NCBI RefSeq assembly: GCF_007744255.1
Contig: NZ_CP036267.1
Location: 1,116,001 to 1,180,000 of the forward strand
DNA: 64,000 nucleotides
Source of the DNA: Thalassoglobus polymorphus
GTDB lineage: Bacteria; Planctomycetota; Planctomycetia; Planctomycetales; Planctomycetaceae
Reading direction: 5' to 3'
In this document: piece by piece, positions 17,476 to 25,971 of the stretch
How the letters are laid out: each line of letters begins with the position of its first letter
Numbering within the stretch: the first letter of the stretch is position 1
Notes under the pieces: model-generated
Databases searched by the model: none
Told to the model about the DNA's origin: nothing
The model's input: the letters and a program-made list of their open reading frames with translations, nothing else
Made by a program: the position numbers and the translations under genes

Positions 17476-18034
17476 ACACTCTCCTCCGTAGATGTTCTGA
17501 TTGAAGACTTTTATCGTGCAGAGTTTGAAACGGATCACAACCCATTCATTCGCGATTTTCTGCAAAATAGAATATTTTGACGATACTAAATCAGAAGATC
17601 TTACGTCGGACTTCGATGATTTCACTCTTTTTTAACAATTCCAGTGGTTTCCAACAGCGAGGACCAGCAGCGAGGAATTGACTCGATTCATGAGAGTTGC
17701 TGGTGGCTCCGTGGTGATGGTCGATGGCTTGTGGGGCCGCAAAAGCATTCCTCAGAGGGGAAGAAGTTTCAGGAACAGTCGAGGTGTCTTCCTCGACTCC
17801 CTTTCGCCAGTTTGAAATGTCGACAGACCCAAACTGTTCAGACCACCGGCACGGCGTCGAGGGTCAGCAATCGCAAATGCGGATCAGGAGGGAAGGTTTT
17901 AATTTTAATTCGTGCTTCATGTGAAAGCGTTCGCCTCCCCTCATCTTTCGGGAGGAAGTTTTGTTGGCAATGCAGATTGGCACTTCGACGCGGTACGACT
18001 TGGCTGCATGAAATCCAGTAGCGTCAATCTGCTG
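17476..18034. other. Gene-free interval between egtD and the cupin gene
   Basis: 559 bases. The part next to egtD presumably holds its promoter but no convincing hexamers were picked out. An open frame of 125 codons on the plus strand (17644-18021) has no start context, no family resemblance and biased composition; I consider it chance. No repeat copy recognised. Confidence 0.5.
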
Positions 18035-18511
18035 TTACGATTCCCGTGGAGCTTTGATGTCAATGCCGTACTTTGGTGAAATATCGAGCAGACGCTGTTT
18101 GTCTTCTTCTGTAACGGTCGCAGAATCAAGTGATGTGTCCGTGGCGGTTCGACCTGCTTCGAGGAAGAAATCGTCAAGCCCGGCGGGTGTGGCCAGGATT
18201 AACATTCGACCAACACTCTCTCCAATGTTTCTAAAGGAATGCAGCGACTCTTTGGCGAGAGTCACCCAGTCGCCGGTATTTGCGGTCAGCACTTCGTCAT
18301 CGACGTGCACTTCGAACTCTCCTTCGATGACGTAGAAAGCTTCATCTTCACGATGGTGTACATGAGGTGGCGGACCCGAACCGGGAGGGACCGAAACCTC
18401 GATCTGCGTGAAGGCGCCTCCTGTCTCCGCGCCACTTGCCTTGATCGTGTACAAGTCGCCGACGACCCAAACCGATGGTCCTTCACCGGAACGTTTCAAT
18501 GCATTTTCCAC
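18035..18511 (-). CDS. Cupin-domain protein
   Basis: 158 residues. One complete cupin barrel: motif 1 is PPHVHHREDEAFYVIEGEFE (histidines and Glu binding a metal), and motif 2 is around DWVTLAKESLHSFRN. The C-terminal ~40 residues (after LATPAGLDDFF) are helical, as in quercetinase-like small cupins. Function of such single-domain cupins ranges from dioxygenases to ligand sensors; it cannot be fixed from sequence. Its 5' side is filled by a repeat copy. It marks the left end of the redox/detoxification region. Confidence 0.85.
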   Translation of the reverse strand: MENALKRSGEGPSVWVVGDLYTIKASGAETGGAFTQIEVSVPPGSGPPPHVHHREDEAFYVIEGEFEVHVDDEVLTANTGDWVTLAKESLHSFRNIGESVGRMLILATPAGLDDFFLEAGRTATDTSLDSATVTEEDKQRLLDISPKYGIDIKAPRES

Positions 18512-19002
18512 GATGACTTCTCCTTTAGGTTGAGAGAGGGATCGGAAGTCGCTGAGGTTCTTGAATCAGGACAAGGGCATCTTTCGAATTGGTGTTCAGG
18601 TTCTGCCTCGTGTTCTGCGTCGTGGCGAACAGTATTTTCCATAAAGATATGCGTTCTTCGCGGGAAAACGGTAGACTGGAACCAGTCCGCAAACCTCTGG
18701 AACAACTACTTTTCTCAACATTTGAGAGAGCAAATTCAAGTTTCAGAATCAGTTCTAAATTGTCCAGGTTGTTACGTATGGTTGCAAGTGCTACGTGGCT
18801 CGGTCACTTTGAATGACGAGGCTTTAAAACGAGTGACGGGGCAGCGATCAGCGACGAAACAGAATTGACCATTACGGCGAATTCCGATGCTGAAATGATG
18901 TTGTTCAATTTGACGTAGAAGCACAGTGATCAGAGTAGTTCGTAAGACCTCGTCAGTTGAACGAATATGTGCTCAAGTAACTCTCCGGAGGAGTTTTCGA
19001 AC
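18512..19002. other. Intergenic interval with repeat, divergent promoters
   Basis: 491 bases between divergent cupin and DsbA-like genes. A repeat copy fills 18577-18760; the remainder (18761-19002) shows no gene. A strong Shine-Dalgarno GGAGGAG lies about 9 bases before the DsbA-like ATG. Confidence 0.55.
18577..18760 (-). repeat. Dispersed repeat, module P (reverse) joined to module M (direct)
   Basis: GCATCTTTCGAATTGG, CTGCCTCG, GTGGCGAACAGTATTTT and GCGTTCTTCGC are module P in reverse orientation. At its end follows module M: AACCAGTCCGCAAACCTC, TTTTCTCAACATTTGAGAG, TTCAAGTTTCAG, TTCTAAA. Here M sits outside P rather than inside, showing that the two modules combine in different ways. 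Confidence 0.8.
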
Positions 19003-19743
19003 ATGAGAAAATGCGATCCTGTCACAGGTGCCTGTCCTGTTCCCGATCTGAACAATACCCTTGATCCCGATACTTCGAGTACGTCGCTTGAACGTACGCC
19101 CCCAGGTTGGAGCGTACATTATGTCGGCGATCCGATGTGCTCATGGTGCTGGGGCATCTCGCCCACTGTTAGTGAAATAGCGGCTTTCTGTAAGGCGGAA
19201 GGTCTTGAATTCTCGGTAACAATGGGTGGCTTGCGAGCAGGCGGCGGTGACGAGTGGAACGCGGAGTTTAAGGACTTTCTACGCAACGAGTGGCGCAGAA
19301 TAGCCCAAGTCACCGGGCAGCCCTTCGGTTTCACCCTGCTGGAGGCGCCGCATTTTGACTACGACACCGAACCCGCCTGTCGCGCCGTGGCGACCGTTAA
19401 GCTGCTCCAGTCCCGGAACCATCTTCCAGGTTCGATTACGTTGAAATTCTTCTCGGCGGTCCAGCATAAGTTCTATGTGGAGGGGGAAGACCCCAAGGAG
19501 GCAGGTTACTACGCGAGCATCTGCGAGTCGCTGGCGTTGGATTTCGAAGAGTTCCGCACCCTGTTCGATTCACCTGAAGCCCTGCAGGCAGTTCAAGAGG
19601 AATTCGCTCGCTGTCAGCAGTGGCGAGTTCGCTCTTTCCCAACGTTGCTGTTGGAGCACGAGGGCAAGATACAACCGCTTGCCGAAGGCTACGCCACCAC
19701 AGAGCAAATACTCTCTCGACTGCGGCAATCGATCACCGTTTGA
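19003..19743 (+). CDS. DsbA-family (FrnE-like) thioredoxin-fold protein
   Basis: 246 residues from ATG 19003, chosen because GGAGGAG lies about 9 bases upstream; an in-frame ATG at 18967 lies before that site. The active-site motif is CSWCW (GDPMCSWCWGISP) followed by a helical insertion and SFPTLLLEHEG with the cis-Pro, as in the DsbA/FrnE subfamily. There is no signal peptide, so it probably acts in the cytoplasm as a thiol-disulfide oxidoreductase or isomerase. The N-terminal extension has an extra Cys pair (KCDPVTGACPVPD). Next gene on the same strand 116 bases downstream is the CDGSH-GltS fusion. Base composition is visibly GC-richer than the flanks. Confidence 0.87.
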   Translation: MRKCDPVTGACPVPDLNNTLDPDTSSTSLERTPPGWSVHYVGDPMCSWCWGISPTVSEIAAFCKAEGLEFSVTMGGLRAGGGDEWNAEFKDFLRNEWRRIAQVTGQPFGFTLLEAPHFDYDTEPACRAVATVKLLQSRNHLPGSITLKFFSAVQHKFYVEGEDPKEAGYYASICESLALDFEEFRTLFDSPEALQAVQEEFARCQQWRVRSFPTLLLEHEGKIQPLAEGYATTEQILSRLRQSITV

Positions 19744-19859
19744 GTCGATTGAAGAAATTTCTTAAGCGTCATCAACCTCGAAACGGAGTTGCGATATACT
19801 TACCAAGACGCCCCGAACCTGACTTTTACAAATCGCATCAACCACTCAGGAGATCCGAT

Positions 19860-21401
19860 ATGCCAGAACCGACCATCGCCGCCAAAGAGCCAGTCAAAGT
19901 GGAACTCGAAAAAGGCAAGGAGTACTACTGGTGTACCTGTGGGGAGTCCGCGAGTCAGCCCTTTTGTGATGGTTCTCATCGAGGTACCTCTTTCACCCCC
20001 AAGGCGTTCGTGGCTGAGGAAGACGGTGAGGCGTATCTATGTCAGTGCAAACACACAAACAATGCCCCGTTTTGCGATGGGACGCATTCGAAACTTGATG
20101 ACTCTGCAAGTTCAGATGATACGTCCGAAGACAATGATGCCAGCAACGGCATGCCTGAACCCTCGCCGACCGCGGAAGAGCCGCAGGTTGTAGAAATTCA
20201 CAATCTGGCGAAATACGGTCTGAGCAAAACTGGTCATCACGGGCCTCTTGATGCGATGGGTGTCCCGCGGGATCAACTGCCGCATTGGGACGATATCCAA
20301 ATCCTGACCGCGCAGTTTGCCAAACGGCCTCAAGCTGATGATGCCGATGTGGAAACCGAGTTGGTCATCGGCCCAAATGCCAGGAAACCGCTGAAGTTAA
20401 AAATCCCGCTAATTGTTTCCGACATGAGTTTCGGCGCTCTTTCTGAGGAAGCCAAGACAGCCATGGCCCGAGGAGCCGAATTGGCTGGCACGGGTATTTG
20501 CTCGGGCGAAGGAGGCATGTTACCTGAAGAGCAGCAAGAAAACTCTCGCTACTTCTACGAACTTGCTTCAGCCAAGTTTGGCTTCGAAGAATCGCTGTTA
20601 ACGAGGGTTCAGGCCTTTCACTTCAAGGGAGGCCAAGGTGCCAAGACCGGGACCGGCGGGCATTTACCTGGCAACAAAGTTGTGGGTAAGATCGCAAAGG
20701 TTCGCAACTTGGAAGAGGGAACTCCGGCCGTTTCTCCTTCACGTTTTGAAGATCTGATATCCGTTGACGACTTTCGGTCATTTGCCGACAACGTAAGGTC
20801 CATGACCGGTGGAATCCCCATCGGCATGAAATTGTCGGCAAATCACATTGAGAAGGATATCGGCTTTGCTCTTGATGTCGGTGTCGACTACATCATTCTG
20901 GATGGTCGTGGAGGCGGAACCGGAGCTGCTCCGTTACTTTTCCGGAACCACATCTCGGTGCCCACGCTACCCGCTCTTGCCAGAGCCCGCCACTTTCTGG
21001 ATCGTCAGGGAGCCAATCATGTCACTCTTATTGTCACCGGTGGATTGCGCGTTGCCCCAGATTTCGTGAAGGCACTCTGTTTGGGGGCCGATGGCATCGC
21101 TTTGGCGAACTCAGCGATGCAGTCGATCGGTTGCGTCGGCGCCCGCATGTGTCACACCAATAACTGTCCTGCTGGAGTGGCGACGCAGAAACCGGAACTG
21201 AGGGCACGCCTCAAAATTCAGGAAGGGGCAGAACGTCTTCACCGTTACTTTGATTCGTCAGTCGAACTGATGAAAGTGCTCGCTCGAGGGTGTGGGTACA
21301 ATCAGCTGAGCCAGTTCAATAAAGACGACATTACAAGCTGGAAAAAGGAAATCGCTGATTTGACTGGGATTCAATATGCTGGCTTCGACTCTAACCGCTG
21401 A
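19860..21401 (+). CDS. Fusion: two CDGSH iron-sulfur domains plus FMN-binding glutamate-synthase-like domain
   Basis: 513 residues from ATG 19860 (GGAGATCC just upstream); the frame is open further upstream but non-conserved. Two CDGSH [2Fe-2S] motifs: Cys25, Cys27, Cys36, His40 and Cys61, Cys63, Cys72, His76. A linker rich in Asp/Ser (about 78-110) leads to a GltB-type flavin barrel with MSFGALSEEAKTAMARGAEL, ICSGEGGMLPEEQ, GQGAKTGTGGHLPG, LDGRGGGTGAAP and the 3Fe-4S cysteines in CVGARMCHTNNCPAG. Electrons could pass from the CDGSH clusters to the flavin; this is inference. No glutaminase domain, so it is not a complete glutamate synthase. Twenty bases separate it from the MFS gene. Confidence 0.9.
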   Translation: MPEPTIAAKEPVKVELEKGKEYYWCTCGESASQPFCDGSHRGTSFTPKAFVAEEDGEAYLCQCKHTNNAPFCDGTHSKLDDSASSDDTSEDNDASNGMPEPSPTAEEPQVVEIHNLAKYGLSKTGHHGPLDAMGVPRDQLPHWDDIQILTAQFAKRPQADDADVETELVIGPNARKPLKLKIPLIVSDMSFGALSEEAKTAMARGAELAGTGICSGEGGMLPEEQQENSRYFYELASAKFGFEESLLTRVQAFHFKGGQGAKTGTGGHLPGNKVVGKIAKVRNLEEGTPAVSPSRFEDLISVDDFRSFADNVRSMTGGIPIGMKLSANHIEKDIGFALDVGVDYIILDGRGGGTGAAPLLFRNHISVPTLPALARARHFLDRQGANHVTLIVTGGLRVAPDFVKALCLGADGIALANSAMQSIGCVGARMCHTNNCPAGVATQKPELRARLKIQEGAERLHRYFDSSVELMKVLARGCGYNQLSQFNKDDITSWKKEIADLTGIQYAGFDSNR

Positions 21402-21421
21402 TCGTCGGAAAACATCCAATA

Positions 21422-22759
21422 ATGAATCACATCATGGAAAAGAAGAACGGTTTCACCCGCCTTCACGCACTGCTTGTCGATGATGACGAACTGGCGCAGG
21501 TGTGCCGCGATCTGCCAGAATCAGCATGCAGTGTGCAGCCGCATAACTACGGCGTGCACATCGTTTCGCTGAGCCTCACGAAAATCGGAGAAGGACTGGC
21601 CGATCCCAAACTCGTACTCGCTTGGTTGCTTGATGCCATCGGGACACCAACCTGGGCACTTGGCCTGCTGGTGCCGGTGCGTGAATCGCTGGCGATGCTG
21701 CCGCAGTTGGCGATCTCGGCACGCATTCGGAGCCTCCCCATCCGCAAGACCGTTTATGTGTCAGGCTGTGTTGTCCAGGGCGCCGCGATCATCAGCTTCG
21801 GTCTGTTGGGATGGTTTGCGCAGATGTTTTCCAGCGGTGTTTCGGGCATCATTGCTGTCCTGCTGATCGCGGTCTTCGCACTTGGTCGCAGCCTCTGCTC
21901 GATCAGCCACAAGGACTTGCTCGGCAAAACTGTGGATATGGGCCGGAGAGGCTCGGTCAGCGGTACGACGGGGACCATCGCCGCAATGGCAACGCTGTTG
22001 CTGGCTGTCAGCTATTCGTTCGGCTGGATTCCGCTCACGGTGCCAGTCGTCGCCTGGATGGTTGCGCTCGGCGGGGCTTGTTGGTTACTGGCTGCTTTCG
22101 TCTTCAGCTTGCTTCGCGAAGAACCCGGTGCGACCGAAGGTGGCATTGATGGTCTGGCAGCGGTTGTCGCGCAACTCAGCCTGCTGCGCCGCGACGCACA
22201 ATTGCGCCGACTCATCATTACGCGTACATTATTATTGTCGACGGCATTGGCGCCGCCGTTCTATATCGCACTCAGCGGGGATCGTGCAGTCAGCGGTCTC
22301 GGCACGCTGGGCTCGTTCATGATCGCGTCGGCGGCAGCGAGTCTATCCAGCGCCTACATTTGGGGGCGGGTTTCCGACAGGTCCAGCCGCCTTGTGCTGA
22401 TGCTCGCGGCGACGCTCGCTGTGGTGGCGAACGGGCTCGCTGCGTTCATTGCTCTGGCGATGCCAAGCGTGTTGCAAGAGGCGTCATTGCTGCCGGTACT
22501 GTTGTTCGTTCTCATGATCGCGCATCAGGGCGTGCGACTCGGGCGATCAGTACACGTCGTCGATATGGCAGACCGCGACAACCGCGCAACGTATACCGCG
22601 CTCAGCAATTCAGTGGTTGGGCTGATCTTACTCGCCGGTGGTGTCTTCGGCGTCATCGCGCAGTGGCTCGGCATTGGCGCTGTCTTGTTGATCTTCACTT
22701 CGATGGCAGCCATGGCGATCTTCGCGGCAGCCGGATTAGACGACGTTCAGGCCACGTAG
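21422..22759 (+). CDS. Major facilitator superfamily transporter
   Basis: 445 residues with about ten to twelve hydrophobic segments starting near residue 65 (ALGLLVPVRESLAMLPQ), a central charged loop around residues 230-260 and further helices to the end. An MFS loop motif is seen at WGRVSDRSSRLVLM. The ~60-residue soluble N-terminus is longer than usual. It is probably an exporter or small-molecule transporter; substrate unknown. It follows the CDGSH-GltS gene by 20 bases (same operon). The gene is markedly GC-rich (many GCG, CTG, GGC codons) compared with the window average, suggesting horizontal acquisition. Its stop TAG is the first base triplet of a dispersed repeat copy. Confidence 0.85.
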   Translation: MNHIMEKKNGFTRLHALLVDDDELAQVCRDLPESACSVQPHNYGVHIVSLSLTKIGEGLADPKLVLAWLLDAIGTPTWALGLLVPVRESLAMLPQLAISARIRSLPIRKTVYVSGCVVQGAAIISFGLLGWFAQMFSSGVSGIIAVLLIAVFALGRSLCSISHKDLLGKTVDMGRRGSVSGTTGTIAAMATLLLAVSYSFGWIPLTVPVVAWMVALGGACWLLAAFVFSLLREEPGATEGGIDGLAAVVAQLSLLRRDAQLRRLIITRTLLLSTALAPPFYIALSGDRAVSGLGTLGSFMIASAAASLSSAYIWGRVSDRSSRLVLMLAATLAVVANGLAAFIALAMPSVLQEASLLPVLLFVLMIAHQGVRLGRSVHVVDMADRDNRATYTALSNSVVGLILLAGGVFGVIAQWLGIGAVLLIFTSMAAMAIFAAAGLDDVQAT

Positions 22760-22831
22760 AACAGTTCGCTCTACCGTGTGCCCATGGAGAACGTGTTTCA
22801 CTGGAACTGATCCTGAATCAGAATTTGCTCC
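22757..22831 (+). repeat. Dispersed repeat, partial module P plus module M fragment
   Basis: TAGAACAGTTCGCTCTACCGTG and AGAACGTGTTTCAC match the left part of module P; GGAACTGATCCTGAATCAGAATTTGCTC matches the end of module M in reverse. The MFS stop codon (22757-22759) lies within the copy. Confidence 0.7.
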
Positions 22832-23083
22832 AGCCTGTCCTTTATGCATCCAGTCAATGGTCAGTCGTTGCAGCGAATTCGCCGAGTACTCTATGAATCC
22901 GGTTGCCCAGCAGGGACCTCACTTCTGCAGTCTGGCCAGTCCATAGCTCCGGTAGCTGAGAACCGTAGGAGGCAGATGTTCCGGACAGCGTCGACACGTT
23001 CTGGTTCCGCGTCGTCTTTCTCAGCCGACGAGAACCGAGGCCATGACATCGTTCAGAGACAGTTGGGGGTGAAACGGCTGCTC
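22760..23083. other. Gene-free interval between convergent MFS and reductase genes
   Basis: 324 bases. After the repeat fragment nothing is recognisable; open frames here show no start context or family resemblance. Confidence 0.5.
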
Positions 23084-24136
23084 TTATTTAGAGACTGGAA
23101 ACGAATCCTCACCAACGCGGACAGCAAGCTTTCCAAAGTTTTTACCTTCGAGCAAACCGATGAATGCTTCCGGAGCTTGTTCGAGTCCGTCAACAAGATC
23201 TTCGATGTACTTCACTTGACCTTCATCGACCCAAGGCGTCATGTCAGCGAGGAACTCTCCGTAGCGAGAACCGTAGTCATCAAAGATAATGAAGCCTTGT
23301 GCCTTAATTCGGCGAACCAGAAATGTCTGCATTAGCAGTGGTAATCGGTCTGGGCCTGCGGGGAGTTCGGTGTCGTTGTAGTGAGCGATCAACCCGCAAA
23401 CTGGGATTCGAGCTTTCACGTTCAATAATGGAAGAACTGCGTCAAACACTTTTCCACCAACACTTTCAAAGTACACATCGATACCATTGGGACACGCACC
23501 GGCAAGCTGCTGATCAAAATCGGTCGCGCGATGATCCAGGCATGCGTCAAAGCCAAACGTATCGACTCCCACTTTGCACTTCTTTGAGCCGCCTGCGACT
23601 CCCACAACATGGCAACCTTTGAGTTTGGCGATTTGCCCAACAACGGAGCCGACCGCGCCAGTCGCAGCGGCAACCACCACCGTCTCACCTGGTTTGGGGT
23701 GACCAATATCAAGTAGCCCCATGTAGGCTGTGAAACCTGGCATCCCAAGGACTCCCAATGACCGAGACGGATGTTCGAGTTGCTTTCCCAACGGAATCAA
23801 TTCTTGCCCATTGGATACCGCATAGTCCTGCCAGCCTGAGTTGGCCAGTACCCAGTCCCCTGGATCGAAGTCGGGGTGCAGCGACTGTTCAACTCGACAA
23901 ACCGCACCACCAACCATCACCTCGCCAACTTCGACTGGAGGAGCGTAAGAAGGTGCGTCACTCATGCGACCACGCATGTAAGGATCAAGCGACAAATAAA
24001 CCGTTCTCAGTAATAGCTGCCCGTCGGCTGGCTCTGGCAACGCCGTAGTTTCCAATCGAAAGTTATCGGGCACAGGAGCCCCATGTGGCCGAGAGTTTAG
24101 AACGATCCGTCGGTTCGTTTCAGATAATTGAGGCAC
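23084..24136 (-). CDS. NADP-dependent oxidoreductase, CurA/LTB4-dehydrogenase type
   Basis: 350 residues, medium-chain reductase without zinc ligands. N-terminal GroES-like domain with YLSLDPYMRGRMSD, then the Rossmann domain with the nucleotide-binding AAATGAVGSVVGQIAK and substrate-domain FESVGGKVFDAVLPLLN. The family (CurA, YncB, LTB4 12-hydroxydehydrogenase) reduces alpha,beta-unsaturated ketones and aldehydes with NADPH, so it detoxifies electrophiles. It is the last of the minus-strand genes in the detoxification region, 151 bases downstream of the hydrolase-OsmC gene; a repeat module lies between them. Confidence 0.93.
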   Translation of the reverse strand: MPQLSETNRRIVLNSRPHGAPVPDNFRLETTALPEPADGQLLLRTVYLSLDPYMRGRMSDAPSYAPPVEVGEVMVGGAVCRVEQSLHPDFDPGDWVLANSGWQDYAVSNGQELIPLGKQLEHPSRSLGVLGMPGFTAYMGLLDIGHPKPGETVVVAAATGAVGSVVGQIAKLKGCHVVGVAGGSKKCKVGVDTFGFDACLDHRATDFDQQLAGACPNGIDVYFESVGGKVFDAVLPLLNVKARIPVCGLIAHYNDTELPAGPDRLPLLMQTFLVRRIKAQGFIIFDDYGSRYGEFLADMTPWVDEGQVKYIEDLVDGLEQAPEAFIGLLEGKNFGKLAVRVGEDSFPVSK

Positions 24137-24166
24137 GACGATTTCCTTGATTTATAGAGCGGGTGT

Positions 24167-24250
24167 CTAGAAACGGTCCGGCAACCTCTTGGAATAATCG
24201 CTTTCGTCAGAGTTCCGGAGAGCGAAATCAGGTTTTAGGATCAAATCTAA
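24167..24250 (+). repeat. Dispersed repeat, diverged module M
   Basis: CTAGAAACGGTCCGGCAACCTCT, GGAGAGCGAAATCAGGTTTTAG and TCAAATCTAAA correspond to the blocks of module M at 14870 and 18680, with more mismatches. No module P is attached. Confidence 0.6.
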
Positions 24251-24287
24251 ATGGTACTGGGGCCAATACGACTTGAAGTCGCATTCG

Positions 24288-25502
24288 TCAACTTAGCTTG
24301 CTACGGATGATAATTTCGGATTGCAGGGTGCGGTGGACGGGGCAGCGGTCGGCGATTTCCACAAGGCGAGTGCGTTGAGCGTCATCAAGTTCACCACGCA
24401 ATTCGATCGTCTTTTCAATACAGTCAATTCGACCGTCTTTAGTTTCACAGTTTTCGCAATCCTCCGCGTGGATACGTGTATGTTCGAGCGACACCTTGAC
24501 TTGCTTCAAAGGAATTCCCTTGCGATCAGCATACATTCGCAATGTCATTGTAGTACAGGCCCCCAGTCCGGCCAGCAGATACTGGTACGGCCCTGGACCA
24601 AGGTCGTCGCCTCCAGCGCCCACCGGTTGATCGGCAAGCAGCTTATGCCGACCAACCGTCACTTGGTTTGTAAATTTTCCGGTTACGGTTTCGGAAACAA
24701 CAACACGATTCTCGGATGAATCGTTGATCGAATCGCGAGTCTCCTCCGGTAAATACCGTCCCGCCCAGGCGGTCAATACGTCTGCCACGTATTGCGAGTC
24801 AGGACGCCGAGTCAGTAAATGATCGGCATCATCCAACGATACAAAACTCTTGGGATGCTTTGCAGCCTCATATATACTCGCCGCATTGTCGATTCCCACC
24901 ACGTTATCAAATGGAGCATGGAACACGATCAAAGCGCGGCGAAGGGAACCAATTTTGTCAGTCATTGCGTGAGCATTCAGGTCTTCGAGGAATTGCCGCT
25001 GGATCGTGAACTTGCGGCCCGCCAGATTGACCTCCGCCTCTCCAGCTTGCTCAATTTCATCGCGTTGTTCATCGAATAAGTGGGAAACATGTTCTGGGTC
25101 GAACGGGGCTCCGATTGTTGCCACACCGACCACTTCGTCAATCTCTCCGGCTGCCGCCAGCACGGCGGCGCCTCCGAGGCTGTGACCGATCAGAAGTGAA
25201 GGTGGTGAGTGATGTTCTCGGAGCCAATCTGCAGCCTTGATCAGATCTTGGATATTGGATGAGAAGTTCGTGTTGGCAAATTCGCCTTCACTATGTCCCA
25301 GGCCGGTGAAATCAAATCGCAGCACGGCGATCCCTTTGGCGGAGAGTGCCTCAGCAATGCGGGTCGCTGCGTGAATGTCTTTGGAACATGTGAAGCAGTG
25401 AGCGAAGATGGCGAAAGCACGTGGTTGCATCACGGGCATATCAAGCCTTGCCGCCAGTATGGAACCTTGAGATCCTTCGAATTCAATTTTACTGTTCAAC
25501 AT
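24288..25502 (-). CDS. Bifunctional alpha/beta hydrolase and OsmC-family protein
   Basis: 404 residues, two domains. Residues about 1-255 form an alpha/beta hydrolase with the nucleophile elbow LLIGHSLGGAAVLAA (Ser in GHSLGG), an Asp in the FHAPFDNVVG region and the His in DADHLL. Residues about 270-404 form an OsmC domain with the two redox cysteines in GACTTMTLRMYAD and DRCPVHRTL. OsmC/Ohr proteins reduce organic hydroperoxides with these cysteines. The same fusion is known from many bacteria; the hydrolase substrate is unknown. It belongs to the stress/detoxification cluster. Confidence 0.93.
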   Translation of the reverse strand: MLNSKIEFEGSQGSILAARLDMPVMQPRAFAIFAHCFTCSKDIHAATRIAEALSAKGIAVLRFDFTGLGHSEGEFANTNFSSNIQDLIKAADWLREHHSPPSLLIGHSLGGAAVLAAAGEIDEVVGVATIGAPFDPEHVSHLFDEQRDEIEQAGEAEVNLAGRKFTIQRQFLEDLNAHAMTDKIGSLRRALIVFHAPFDNVVGIDNAASIYEAAKHPKSFVSLDDADHLLTRRPDSQYVADVLTAWAGRYLPEETRDSINDSSENRVVVSETVTGKFTNQVTVGRHKLLADQPVGAGGDDLGPGPYQYLLAGLGACTTMTLRMYADRKGIPLKQVKVSLEHTRIHAEDCENCETKDGRIDCIEKTIELRGELDDAQRTRLVEIADRCPVHRTLQSEIIIRSKLS

Positions 25503-25551
25503 TTTTTACCATTCATTTTGAGAAATCAGAGATCAGCAATTCCCCGCTGCA

Positions 25552-25971
25552 TCAGGGGGCATCCGAGCGACCTTCATCGTCATCACGAGCGAACATGCGG
25601 CGGAGTGACAGGGACTGTTTCCGTCGCAGGAAAATCACCATAGTGCAGCAGATCCAGACAGCAATTGCCATGAGTCCGCCCGCTCCCGCGTCCCCCTGAA
25701 AGCCGAGTCGCGAGCAATGAGCGATGAGAGCGCCGGTCATGATTCCCCATCCGAGGACCGCACCCCAGACGATGCTTTGAGGGACGAGTAACAGCAATGC
25801 CGCTATTAGCTCCAAGGTGCCAATGAGAAACCGACCTCCGGGATCGAAATCGAGTTGCTGAAATATGGCGACCGATTCGGGACGGCTCGTGAGTTTCCCC
25901 GTGGAGGCCATGATCAGCACGGCGGACGCGGCGAGTTGTAGAATCCAGCTAAAAAGGTTGGCAGGTTTCAT
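25552..25971 (-). CDS. DoxX-family membrane protein
   Basis: 139 residues, four predicted membrane helices (about residues 7-25, 48-66, 70-92, 98-116) and a basic/acidic C-terminal tail. DoxX-like proteins are often linked to thiosulfate or thiol redox and to oxidative-stress membrane complexes; here the role is unknown. Its start overlaps the stop of the glutamate-synthase-like flavoprotein gene by ATGA, so the two are translationally coupled and may work as membrane partners. Confidence 0.85.
   Translation of the reverse strand: MKPANLFSWILQLAASAVLIMASTGKLTSRPESVAIFQQLDFDPGGRFLIGTLELIAALLLLVPQSIVWGAVLGWGIMTGALIAHCSRLGFQGDAGAGGLMAIAVWICCTMVIFLRRKQSLSLRRMFARDDDEGRSDAP

Noticed and set aside
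17644-18021. 125-codon open frame on the plus strand between egtD and cupin
   Set aside because: No Shine-Dalgarno, odd composition and no family resemblance; looks like a chance frame.
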